From the NCBI RefSeq assembly GCF_030704205.1, contig NZ_CP131913.1, positions 2,356,001 through 2,420,000 on the forward strand: 64,000 nt of DNA, in the 5' to 3' direction. Positions 10,760-20,071 of this stretch are shown here, one piece after another; within the stretch, counting starts at the first letter, position 1, and each line of letters opens with the position of its first letter. Source of the stretch: Halomonas alkalicola (GTDB lineage: Bacteria > Pseudomonadota > Gammaproteobacteria > Pseudomonadales > Halomonadaceae). The notes beneath the pieces are model-generated. The model was not told the origin of the DNA. It made no database searches and saw only the letters and a program-made list of their open reading frames with translations. A program made the position numbers and the translations under genes.

Positions 10760-11326
10760 ATGAACAAGGCCTTGATGGCCCTGGCGGTGGGGCTGTCGTT
10801 CAGCCTGGCGGCCCAGGCCCAGACGATCTATCGCACCACCGACGCCCAGGGCAACGTGGTCTTTACCGACAACCCGGACCGGGGCGGCGAGCAGGTGGAG
10901 CTGGCGCCGCTGACCGTGGTGCCCTCCAGCGGCGAGGTGCGCCGCGGCGAGCCGGCGCCACGGCTCGAGGCCAGCGGTGCCGCCGCGGCGACGGGCTCGC
11001 CCGGCCAGCCCTTCATGCCCTACGACAGCTTCCGCATCCTCTCCCCCAGTCATGAGCAGGCCTTCCCGGTGGGGGCGGCGGGCAACGTGCCGGTGGAGCT
11101 GGGCATCCAGCCCGAGCTGCGCGAGGACCATCGCGTGCGCCTGCTGGTGGACGGCCAGGTGAGCCAGACGGCGATGCACACCACCGCCTTCATGGTGGCC
11201 AACATGAACCCCGGCGAGCACGTGCTGCAGGCGGAGCTGCTCGACGGCAGCGGCGCCGTTCGCCACCGCAGCTCGCCGGTGACCATCTATGTGCACCGGG
11301 CCAGCGTCAACCGGCCCGCCGATTAG
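10760..11326 (+). CDS. Exported DUF4124-domain protein
   Basis: Periplasmic protein of 188 residues; the function of DUF4124 is not established. A signal peptide (MNKALMALAVGLSFSLAAQA) precedes the DUF4124 core QTIYRTTDAQGNVVFTDNP. The second half (about residues 95-185) looks like a beta-sandwich (VPVELGIQPELREDHRVRLLVDG... HVLQAELLDG) and may be an immunoglobulin-like fold. The frame is open back to 10667, but the glnA terminator overlaps that stretch and the signal peptide begins at 10760. A DUF4124 gene between glnA and glnL is also common in pseudomonads. An in-frame TAG at 11324 ends it; the same frame stays open for 79 more codons. Confidence 0.85.
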   Translation: MNKALMALAVGLSFSLAAQAQTIYRTTDAQGNVVFTDNPDRGGEQVELAPLTVVPSSGEVRRGEPAPRLEASGAAAATGSPGQPFMPYDSFRILSPSHEQAFPVGAAGNVPVELGIQPELREDHRVRLLVDGQVSQTAMHTTAFMVANMNPGEHVLQAELLDGSGAVRHRSSPVTIYVHRASVNRPAD

Positions 11327-11740
11327 CTGCCCCCTCGCTGGGCGCCCTGGCCGTGGTGCCCGGACGGCAGCCCGAGGCCCTGTCGCCCCCCGCATGGCGA
11401 CCGCTGGCCACCCCATGGCGGCGGGCCGCTCTACCCGCCCGTGAAGCCGCCGCCCCCACCTGCCGAGGCGCCCTCGCCGCTGCGGCGCGGTGCGGAATCC
11501 ATTCGACGGCTGCCGGACGATGACCCGCCGCTGCGCCGTCATGAGGAGCGCGGCACCTCCCGCTGAGCCCTTGCGGGGCACTCGGTGCACCGACATCGTC
11601 CGCCGCGCCGTGCAGCCCTTCCTTTTCTGCACTATTTTGGTGCGGCGGGGTGGCGATCCGCCGCCGCGGAGCCCCTGGTGGCGGGCCTTGCGAGTCTGGC
11701 GCGCTTCTTGCAATCGCTTGGTGTCTACCCTGGATCCGAT
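11327..11740 (+). other. Intergenic region before glnL, with possible C-terminal remnant
   Basis: From 11327 to the TGA at 11566 the frame of the preceding DUF4124 gene stays open. It encodes a Pro/Gly/Arg-rich stretch (for example WPPHGGGPLYPPVKPPPPP). This may be an old C-terminal extension cut off by the TAG at 11324, or chance openness in high-GC DNA. The remainder holds the NtrC site and presumably the glnL promoter. Confidence 0.35.
11628..11644 (+). promoter_or_regulatory. NtrC binding site upstream of glnL
   Basis: TGCACTATTTTGGTGCG matches TGCACY-N5-GGTGCA at 11 of 12 fixed positions. In E. coli a site in the same place lets NtrC repress the glnL promoter; the same autoregulation is inferred here. 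Confidence 0.8.
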
Positions 11741-12791
11741 ATGGCCCCTTCGATGTATCAACGCTTGATGGAGCACCTCACCACCGCCGTGGTCCTGCTG
11801 GACGGCGAGCTGAGGCTGCGATGGATGAACCCTGCCGCCGAGGCGCTGCTGGCGAACAGCCTCAGCCGGGTGCAGGGTGTGGCGCTGTGCGCCCTGATGG
11901 AGAGCGATGATGGACTCGGCGCGGTACTGGGCAAGGCCCGGGACGAATTTCACCCCTTCACCCAGCGCGAGGCGCGCCTGACCATGCTGGGCGGCGAGGC
12001 GCTGACGGTGGACTACACGGTCACGCCGCTCTCCCGGGAGGAGCTGCTGCTGGAGATCGAGCCCCGCGACCGGCTGATGCGCATCTCCCGGGAGGAGGCG
12101 CTGCTGACCCGTCAGGAGACCATCAAGGTGCTGACCCGCGGCCTGGCCCACGAGGTGAAGAACCCCCTGGGCGGCATTCGCGGGGCGGCCCAGCTGCTGG
12201 AGCGCGACCTCGACGACCCGGACCTGAAGGAGTTCACCCGGATCATCGTCGAGGAGGTGGATCGGCTGCGCGACCTGGTGGACTCCATGCTGGGCCCCAA
12301 CCGGGTGACCCGCCACGAGCCGCTCAATATCCACAAGGTGCTGGAGCGGGTGCGCTCGCTGCTGAGCGTCGAGCACCCCCAGGTGCGGGTCGAGCGCGAC
12401 TACGACCCCAGCCTGCCGGACCTGGCCGGCGACGAGGCCCAGATGATCCAGGCGGTGCTCAACGTGGCCCGCAATGCCGTGGAGGCGATGACCGAGTCGG
12501 GGACGCCCGAGCCGCGGCTGGTGCTGCGCACCCGGGCGCGCCGCCAGTTCACCCTGGGCGCCGAGCGCCACCGCCTGGTGTGCGAGGTGGCGATCATCGA
12601 CAACGGCCCCGGCGTTCCCGAGGCGCTGCGCGAGACGCTCTTCTATCCCATGGTCTCCGGCCGCGCCGAGGGCAGCGGCCTGGGGCTCTCCATCGCTCAG
12701 GCGATCCTGCACCAGCACCAGGGCCTGATCGAATGTGATTCCGAGCCAGGCCAGACCGAATTCCGACTGCTGATTCCCCTGGAGAAGCGCC

Positions 12792-12799
<8 letters not shown>
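11741..12799 (+). CDS. glnL: Nitrogen regulation sensor histidine kinase NtrB (GlnL)
   Basis: Cytosolic bifunctional kinase/phosphatase that, with PII, sets NtrC phosphorylation according to nitrogen status. The 352 residues comprise an N-terminal PAS domain (LTTAVVLLDGELRLRWMNPAAEALL), the H-box with His137 (HEVKNPLGGIRGAAQLLERDL), an N-box (NVARNAVEAM) and G-boxes (IDNGPGVPEALRE; GSGLGLSIAQAIL). No membrane segment is present, as expected. The ATG at 11741 is preferred over the longer open frame from 11585 because homology starts at MYQRLMEHL; ATG 11753 is an alternative. It overlaps glnG by 8 nt. Confidence 0.96.
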
Positions 12800-14204
<1,405 letters not shown>

Positions 14205-14233
14205 GCTGAGCGCCAAGCGGTCATGAGGGGAAG

Positions 14234-14554
14234 CTAGCCGAGCAGTCGCCGCGCTAGCAGCCGCTGCATGTCACGGCGGCTGTGGGCAATCAGATAGACG
14301 ATGAGTCGCTCGCCATGCTGACGATAGAGGATGCGTACCGGCGGCTCGATGACCTGCCGATAGTCACGGATGCCAAGCTCCAGCAGCTCGCGGGGGTGGC
14401 TGCCGCGCTCGGGTAGCTCCCCCAGCGAGGCAAGGCGCCCTTCGATGGCGGTCAGTAGCTGTTCGGCCGCTGGCGGCGAGTCCTCAGCAATGAATTCGTA
14501 GAGCTCGCGAAGGTCCTCGAAGGCCGAGGCCGTGAGTTCGACCCGCAGCGCCAC
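14234..14554 (-). CDS. RelE/ParE-family toxin
   Basis: 106-residue toxin of a type II toxin-antitoxin pair. The fold signature is clear: MALRVELTASAFEDLRELYEFIAED (beta1-alpha1-alpha2), YRQVIEPPVRILYRQHGERLIVYLIAHSRRDMQRLL (the beta-hairpin sheet with conserved Arg and the C-terminal 'SRRD' segment). ParE relatives target gyrase and RelE relatives cleave mRNA at the ribosome; this sequence is more ParE-like, but the target is not proven. It starts 2 bp after the antitoxin stop. The pair sits directly downstream of jetD on the same strand. Confidence 0.88.
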   Translation of the reverse strand: MALRVELTASAFEDLRELYEFIAEDSPPAAEQLLTAIEGRLASLGELPERGSHPRELLELGIRDYRQVIEPPVRILYRQHGERLIVYLIAHSRRDMQRLLARRLLG

Positions 14555-14556
14555 CG

Positions 14557-14826
14557 CTAGCGATCTCCTCGGCGCAGCCGGTTAAAACATTCGGCCGCAT
14601 CCAGGGTCTTGCCCTGCTCGACCTCCTGGCTGCCAAGCGCCAGGATCTTGAGCAGGGCCAGTGTCTCCTGGGTCTGCTCATAGCTGCGGATGTCCTGTAC
14701 GACCATCCTGGCCTCGCCGTTCTGGGTGATCAGCATGGGCTCGCGCAGCTCGTTGAGCGAGCGGGAAATCTCGGCGGCATGGGCCTTCAGATAGCTGATG
14801 GGCTTGATGTTCTCTGAGTATTTCAT
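14557..14826 (-). CDS. Phd/YefM-family antitoxin
   Basis: 89-residue antitoxin expected to neutralise the downstream toxin and repress its own promoter. The N-terminal Phd/YefM DNA-binding fold is visible (ENIKPISYLKAHAAEISRSLNELREPMLITQNGEARMVVQDIRSYE, residues 5-50). The C-terminal tail (ALLKILALGSQEVEQGKTLDAAECFNRL) would wrap the toxin. The start at 14826 gives MKYSENIKPI, the normal beginning of the family. It is 41 bp downstream of jetD, with a 16-bp near-palindrome in that gap. Confidence 0.9.
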   Translation of the reverse strand: MKYSENIKPISYLKAHAAEISRSLNELREPMLITQNGEARMVVQDIRSYEQTQETLALLKILALGSQEVEQGKTLDAAECFNRLRRGDR

Positions 14827-14851
14827 GGTGTCTGGTTCCGCACGGGCGTGT

Positions 14852-14867
14852 GGACTGAATTTAGTCC
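14852..14867 (-). promoter_or_regulatory. Candidate antitoxin operator (near-palindrome)
   Basis: GGACTGAATTTAGTCC pairs with itself at 14 of 16 positions. It lies between the jetD stop codon (14868-14870) and the antitoxin start, 25 bp upstream of the latter. This is where Phd/YefM autoregulatory operators are usually found. A weak jetD terminator is an alternative reading. Confidence 0.45.
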
Positions 14868-16079
14868 TTATTCAGTTTCTCGGCAAGCATCAGGAAGCTT
14901 CTGCCTCAGCCAGCCGAAGTCGATATGCTCTTGTTCGAGCCGCACCCGCTCGGCCCAGGTATCGTCGCGCAGCGCAAGGAACAGCGCGAGCTCGGCGTCG
15001 GTGAGTCGGGTGGGGGTATGCCCGAGTCGCTTATCGGCGGGCTCCTCGCCCCATAGCAAGCGGTGTGCCAGCAGCGTCTGCTGATCCATCAGCAGCGAGC
15101 GGGCGTCGGGCAGCGAGGCACGCACCCGGTCGAGGATACCGAAGCCGTGGGTGTCGATATCGCCCCAGTAATGTACCTCGACCTCCCTGAGCCAGGGGGT
15201 ACGTACCAGATGCTCCAGACCGTAGCCCAGTCCGAATACCACCAGCGAGCGGGGCACGTCGGGAAAGGCTAGGCCGTTGGTCTGGTTCTCGGTGATGAAG
15301 ACGCGCTCCACCGTCGGCCGGAAGGTGGCGAACTGCTCGGCGGGGAGACTCAGATCACTCAGCCCCTGCACGTGGAGGGCCGGGTCGAGCAGGCGCAGGC
15401 GCACCAGCGGCGAAGGGCTGCGCAGCCCGAAGCGCTGGTTGAAGCCGCGCACCCCACTGGCCGCCGCGTCGATGGCCGAAGCAGGCAATACTTCGTCGAG
15501 GAGCACCGCGAGCAGGCCGCGCCTGATCTCGATGAACTTGGTGTCGACGCCGGGAATCGCCAACTGGCGGGGATAGCAGCCGGGCCGCGGGTGGCGCTGG
15601 AAATGGTCGAGCACGGCGAGTAACCGAGGCCAGCTCTCCGCGTGCTTCAGTACCTTGAGCGGCTGTCGGCGCAGCCAGTTGGCCAGTCGCGGCTGGCGAG
15701 CGAGGATCTCCGTGGCCAGCGCATCGAAGCGTTCGGCATCACGCCGCCGATCTAGCAGCCGCAGGGCGTCCTCGCTAGTGGGAACGATCAGCGCGGCGGG
15801 CAGCTCGTTGCTTCCCTGTACGCGGTTGCCCTGGCGGCGGAACTCGATTACGTAGCCGTGGCCCAGGGCATCGAGGCTGTTGTCGCGCAGCCGCCGGACC
15901 CAGGCGGCCACCTCGGCGAAGCGTTCGGTGATGTCCCTGGCGGTGGGGCGGCGCAGGCGCAGGTCCAGTGGAAACAGCGGCTCGTCGTCTTCTGCCGGCA
16001 GGCGCGCGGCGAGGAGGGCGCCGCTGTCCCAGTGGCGCTGGAGCTGGCGGCGGATCTCCGCCGGCGTGGTCCAAGTCAC
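14868..16079 (-). CDS. jetD: Wadjet nuclease subunit JetD (DUF3322/DUF2220)
   Basis: Nuclease of the type I Wadjet system, which cuts circular plasmid DNA after it is reeled in by JetABC. The 403 residues have an N-terminal DUF3322 arm domain (about 1-190) and a C-terminal DUF2220 Toprim-like domain. The metal-binding residues are visible as Glu264 (VFITENQTNGLAFP) and the DxD pair Asp307/Asp309 (YWGDIDTHGFGILD), so it appears catalytically intact. It starts with GTG at 16079, 1 nt past the jetC stop, implying coupled translation. Last gene of jetABCD. Confidence 0.95.
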   Translation of the reverse strand: MTWTTPAEIRRQLQRHWDSGALLAARLPAEDDEPLFPLDLRLRRPTARDITERFAEVAAWVRRLRDNSLDALGHGYVIEFRRQGNRVQGSNELPAALIVPTSEDALRLLDRRRDAERFDALATEILARQPRLANWLRRQPLKVLKHAESWPRLLAVLDHFQRHPRPGCYPRQLAIPGVDTKFIEIRRGLLAVLLDEVLPASAIDAAASGVRGFNQRFGLRSPSPLVRLRLLDPALHVQGLSDLSLPAEQFATFRPTVERVFITENQTNGLAFPDVPRSLVVFGLGYGLEHLVRTPWLREVEVHYWGDIDTHGFGILDRVRASLPDARSLLMDQQTLLAHRLLWGEEPADKRLGHTPTRLTDAELALFLALRDDTWAERVRLEQEHIDFGWLRQKLPDACRETE

Positions 16080-16080
16080 C

Positions 16081-19000
16081 TCACAGCACCTCGATCCGTT
16101 CCCGGGCGGCCTTCTCCTCGCGGTACTCCTCGATGGTCAGGTTGCGAAGCATCGACTGGCGCCCCGCTTCGTTGTGCACGAAGCCGACGCTGGCGACATA
16201 GGGCTCGATGATGTGGATCTTCTGCAGCGGGGTGACGATCAGCAGCTGAAGGTTGAGCCGGGCGAACAGCTCGAGGCCGTAGCGGGCGGATTCGTCGGAG
16301 CCACGGCCGAAGGCCTCGTCGATGACCACGAAACGGAAGGAGCGTGAGTGGCTCTCGCCCCACTCCAGGCCGAACTGGTAGGCCAGGCTGGCGGCCAGCA
16401 CGGTATAGGCGAGCTTCTCCTTCTGGCCCCCCGACTTGCCGCCGGCGTCCGAGTAGTGCTCGTGCTCGCTGTCGTCCTCGCGCCAGCGCTCCGAGGCCGA
16501 GAACAGGAAGTGGTGGCGCACGTCGGTGACCTTTCGGGTCCAGCGCCGGTCCAGTTCGCTGCTGCCCTCGCGGCCGCGGAAGCGCTCGATGATCGCCTTG
16601 ACCTGCAGGAACTTGGCCTCGGAATACTGCTCGTCGTCGCTGCCGCTCAGGGTGCTCTCGGTGCAGGCGCGCAGCTGCTGGCGAAAGTCGCGAACCTCGG
16701 CATCCGAACTGGGCTCGGCGACCAAGCGGATAAAGCGCCCCGGGTTATAGTCGATGTCGTGCAATGAGGCGTTGATGGTCGCCACGCGATCCCGGATCTC
16801 CTCGCGCTGGCGGTTAAGGAAGGCCTGGAAGCCGGCGATCTCGTGGATAGTATTTTCGTTGAGCAACTGCTTGAAGCGTGCCTCGAAGCGCGGCAGATCA
16901 TCAGCCTGGAGGGACGCCAGCAGGGCGCGATAGTCGTCACCGGCGGCCAGGCTGGCGTCCACTTCCTCGGTGTCCTGGGGCCAGGCGGTGCGAATGTGTT
17001 GCATGGCCTTGACGATCGTCTCGCTCAGCCGGTCTAGTTGCTTCTGACGGGCATCGATGGCCGCCTGCAGCCAGTCGCGCATCTCCCGCTCGCGGTTGTC
17101 GCAGGACTCGACGCTGAGCTGGTGCTCACCCAAGGCCTTTGAGCGCTGAGTATCGAGGCGCGGGAAGCAGGCCTGGCGCTGCTCGGCGTCGAGGCTCTCG
17201 ACCAGGGATCGGGCTTCTGCGAGCTGGATATCGGCCGCCTCGCGTCGCGGCCTCTGGCTGCCCTGTTCGTTCTGGGCCTGGCTCCAGGCCGCCTCGGTGG
17301 CGGCGCTGGCGGCCTCCAGTTCCTGTAGCTGGGCCTGCAGCGTCCTGAGCCGGTCGGAACTCTCCTCGAGATTGCGGCGTTCCGCCTCGCGACGGGCCAG
17401 CCGTGCCGCCGGGGTGCGCCAGTCGAGGGACGCGAAGTCCTCGAAGCCCTGCAGGCGGCTGAGGTCGCCGCGGCGCTGGCCGAGCCGGCGCTGCTCGGCC
17501 TGGACCTCGGCCACCCGGACCGCGCTGGCCTGGATGCGCTGCCGCAGGGCGTCGGCTTCCGTCTCCAGGGCAGCGATCTTGGCTTCGTTGCTCCAGCCCA
17601 GCACGTAGCGGGTACGGTCGTCGAGGCGGTGGCGGTCGTCCTTCTCGTGACGCTCGCCGCCGGTCTTGAGCTGGCCGTTGCGGGTCAGGGCGCGCTGCTC
17701 GCGGCGGAACTGGCTCAGTTCGCTACAGCAGGCATAGTCGAAGCGCTTGCCCAGCTCCTGTTCCAGCCAGGCGTAGTGGTCGCTGTCGGGGCGAATGGCC
17801 AGCTTGCGTACCAGCGACTCGGGATGCAGGGAGGGGGCGGCGACCTGGGTGTCGCGCACCCGGTAGTAGACCAGTCGGCCGCGTAGCTGGGTGCGTTCGA
17901 CCCAGTCGGCGACCTCGGCGTAGTGGGCGTCGGGCACCAGCAGCGAGAGGGCGAAGTTGTGCAGCACCCGTTCGGCGGCGCCTTCCCAGTCGCGGGCGTC
18001 CTCGCGCACCTGCAGTAGCTCGCCGGCGAAGGGCAGGGTGCCCTCCTCCAGGCCTGTGGCCTCACAGAGCCGCTCGCGCAGGGCGAGCATGCGCGCCGGC
18101 AGGTTGGAGCGGCGCTCACGCAGCGAGGCCAGCTCGGTGTCGAGGGTATCATGCTGCTCCTTCAGGCCGCGCAGCGTCAACTCGTGGTCTGTACGCCGTT
18201 CGGTCAGGACGTGCTCGTCGTCGTCCAGGCTGGCCAGCGCTCGGTCCACGCTCGCAGCGTTGGCCTGGAAGGCCTCGGCATCCTCGGCGACCTCCAGGCC
18301 TACTGCTTCGGCCAGCTCCCGGTAGCGGTCGGCACGACGGCGACAGTAGTCACGCGCCTCGCCGAGTTGTTCGATCTCGTGGGCCAGTTGGGCCAGGCGG
18401 TCGCCGCCGCTGTCGGCGATGGCCTGGCGCAGGTCGTCACGCTGGCTGGCCTCTCGGCGACGCTGTTCGGTCAGCTCGTCGAGCCGGGTGGCCAGCCGCG
18501 CAAGGTCCGCGTCCAGGCGCTCCAGGCGGCGTTCCAGCAGGGTGGCCTTGTGGCTCGCGAAGTAACTCTTCAGCGCCTCGCGATCGGCGACCTGCTCGGC
18601 CTGCTGGACCGCCAGTTCGGCGTGGCGGTCGAGGTTGTCCACCAGCGGGGTCAGCGCCTCGATCTTGCGGCGTGCCTCGAGCACGGCGGCGTGGGCGCGG
18701 TCGAGGTCGTCGAAATGGCGGATCAGGCCGGTGATGCGCTCCTCCATGGACAGCGCCTCGAGCATATGGGTGCGCACGAAGTCGGTCAGGTTGCCCACCG
18801 ACTTCATCGACACCGTCTGGTTGAACAGCTCCATGGCCTGGTCGTTGCTGGCGCCGAGGCCGAACCGCCGGCGGAAGGCGGCCCCATAGGGCGGGAAACT
18901 GTCGTGCAGTTCCACTGGGGGGCTGTCGCGCAAGCGTTTCTTGAGGTACTTGAGATCGCTGCCGAAGTCGTCGAAGTCGCCGGCGATGGCCAGTTCCCGG

Positions 19001-19464
19001 TCGGCCACCACGTAGAAGCGATCAGGCTGGCCCTGGGTATCGGTGATCCAGAATACCTGGGCCAGGGTCACGTGGGTGTCGAAGCCCTCGTTGTAGAAGT
19101 GGCCGAGGATCACCGAGTAGCTGTTGTGATCGCGCAGGCCGACGGCCTTGGCGCTGAGCCCCGCCTCGCCGCGTTCGCTCTTGTAGTGGCCCAGCACGTA
19201 GGAGCGCAGGCTGCGCTCCTTGGCCTCGGCGCCGGCCGCCTTGTTGTAGGTGATGCGCTGGGCGGGCACCAGTAAAGTGGTGATGGCATCGACTAGGGTG
19301 GACTTGCCGGAGCCGATGTCGCCGGTCAACAGGGCGTTGTCGCCGCCGGCTTCCAGGCGCCATACGCGCTGGTGGAAGGTTCCCCAGTTGTAGACCTCCA
19401 GGCGCTGCAGGCGAAAGCCGGCGCGTCCCGGCGGCGCCCCGAAGTCGAGTTCACCGAGCTGCAT
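16081..19464 (-). CDS. jetC: Wadjet SMC-like ATPase JetC
   Basis: MukB-like SMC motor of Wadjet, responsible for ATP-driven DNA loop extrusion. The 1127 residues include Walker A GDIGSGKST (about 48-56) in the N-terminal head. Long heptad-rich coiled coils follow (about 250-480 and 650-900) around a hinge region. The C-terminal head has signature KSGGQKEKLAYTVLAASLAYQF and Walker B FRFVVIDEAFGRGSDE (about 1005-1055). The frame is open to 19647, but homology and the TGATATG junction with jetB put the start at 19464. It is complete, without frameshift. The main alternative, an MksB-type condensin, is excluded by the jetA, jetB and jetD neighbours. Confidence 0.96.
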   Translation of the reverse strand: MQLGELDFGAPPGRAGFRLQRLEVYNWGTFHQRVWRLEAGGDNALLTGDIGSGKSTLVDAITTLLVPAQRITYNKAAGAEAKERSLRSYVLGHYKSERGEAGLSAKAVGLRDHNSYSVILGHFYNEGFDTHVTLAQVFWITDTQGQPDRFYVVADRELAIAGDFDDFGSDLKYLKKRLRDSPPVELHDSFPPYGAAFRRRFGLGASNDQAMELFNQTVSMKSVGNLTDFVRTHMLEALSMEERITGLIRHFDDLDRAHAAVLEARRKIEALTPLVDNLDRHAELAVQQAEQVADREALKSYFASHKATLLERRLERLDADLARLATRLDELTEQRRREASQRDDLRQAIADSGGDRLAQLAHEIEQLGEARDYCRRRADRYRELAEAVGLEVAEDAEAFQANAASVDRALASLDDDEHVLTERRTDHELTLRGLKEQHDTLDTELASLRERRSNLPARMLALRERLCEATGLEEGTLPFAGELLQVREDARDWEGAAERVLHNFALSLLVPDAHYAEVADWVERTQLRGRLVYYRVRDTQVAAPSLHPESLVRKLAIRPDSDHYAWLEQELGKRFDYACCSELSQFRREQRALTRNGQLKTGGERHEKDDRHRLDDRTRYVLGWSNEAKIAALETEADALRQRIQASAVRVAEVQAEQRRLGQRRGDLSRLQGFEDFASLDWRTPAARLARREAERRNLEESSDRLRTLQAQLQELEAASAATEAAWSQAQNEQGSQRPRREAADIQLAEARSLVESLDAEQRQACFPRLDTQRSKALGEHQLSVESCDNREREMRDWLQAAIDARQKQLDRLSETIVKAMQHIRTAWPQDTEEVDASLAAGDDYRALLASLQADDLPRFEARFKQLLNENTIHEIAGFQAFLNRQREEIRDRVATINASLHDIDYNPGRFIRLVAEPSSDAEVRDFRQQLRACTESTLSGSDDEQYSEAKFLQVKAIIERFRGREGSSELDRRWTRKVTDVRHHFLFSASERWREDDSEHEHYSDAGGKSGGQKEKLAYTVLAASLAYQFGLEWGESHSRSFRFVVIDEAFGRGSDESARYGLELFARLNLQLLIVTPLQKIHIIEPYVASVGFVHNEAGRQSMLRNLTIEEYREEKAARERIEVL

Positions 19465-19465
19465 A

Positions 19466-20071
19466 TCAGCCTTTCTCCTCGGCATGTTCACGGTATTCGG
19501 CCAGGCGCTGTTCGAACTCGGCGAGCCACTGGGCATCGACGAAGGACTTGAGTAGGCGGCGCACCTCGAAGCGTGGCTGCTCGCCCTTGAGGCGACGCAG
19601 GAAGCCCAGTTCCACCACCTTGTTGATGTGGCCGTCGAGTCGATCAAGCAGGCGCGCCTCGTTGCTGGTGTCGGCGAGGAATAGAGCGAGCATCTCTTGG
19701 AGCTGCTCGCGGGAGAGAATCAGGCGCGGCTCGTCGCTGCCGGCATCCTGCTCGGCAAGCTTCTTGCGCAGCAGTGCCAGCAACAGGCTGACCGGATAGC
19801 TCAGCGGCTGGCGACGCACCAGGCGGGGCAGCGGGTGCTCGTCGTCGTCCGCTCGCTGGATCAGGTAGGCGTGGCCTTCGGCCTCGTCGAGTATCAGCGA
19901 CAGCCCCAGCGGGGCCAGGTGGTCGCGCAGTCGCGCCTGGTGGTCGAGCAGATCCTGCCACTGACCGGGGTCGCGGTCCTGATAGAGGACACCCTTCACA
20001 AGGGCGATCAGGACCAGCGAGAAGCGTCGCTCGCCGGAGGGCGGTGAGGTGTCTGAGATGATGTCGCTCAT
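19466..20071 (-). CDS. jetB: Wadjet subunit JetB (DUF4194)
   Basis: MukE-like winged-helix (kite) subunit that dimerises and binds the JetA kleisin in the Wadjet complex. The 201 residues carry the DUF4194 pattern: FSLVLIALVKGVLYQDRDPGQWQDLLDHQARLRDHL, then AYLIQR and RLVRRQPLSYPVSLLLALLRKKL, and a C-terminal winged helix (GHINKVVELGFLRRLKGEQPRFEVRRLLKSFV). Its ATG overlaps the jetA stop by 4 nt (ATGA). jetC starts 1 nt after its own stop. Confidence 0.95.
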   Translation of the reverse strand: MSDIISDTSPPSGERRFSLVLIALVKGVLYQDRDPGQWQDLLDHQARLRDHLAPLGLSLILDEAEGHAYLIQRADDDEHPLPRLVRRQPLSYPVSLLLALLRKKLAEQDAGSDEPRLILSREQLQEMLALFLADTSNEARLLDRLDGHINKVVELGFLRRLKGEQPRFEVRRLLKSFVDAQWLAEFEQRLAEYREHAEEKG

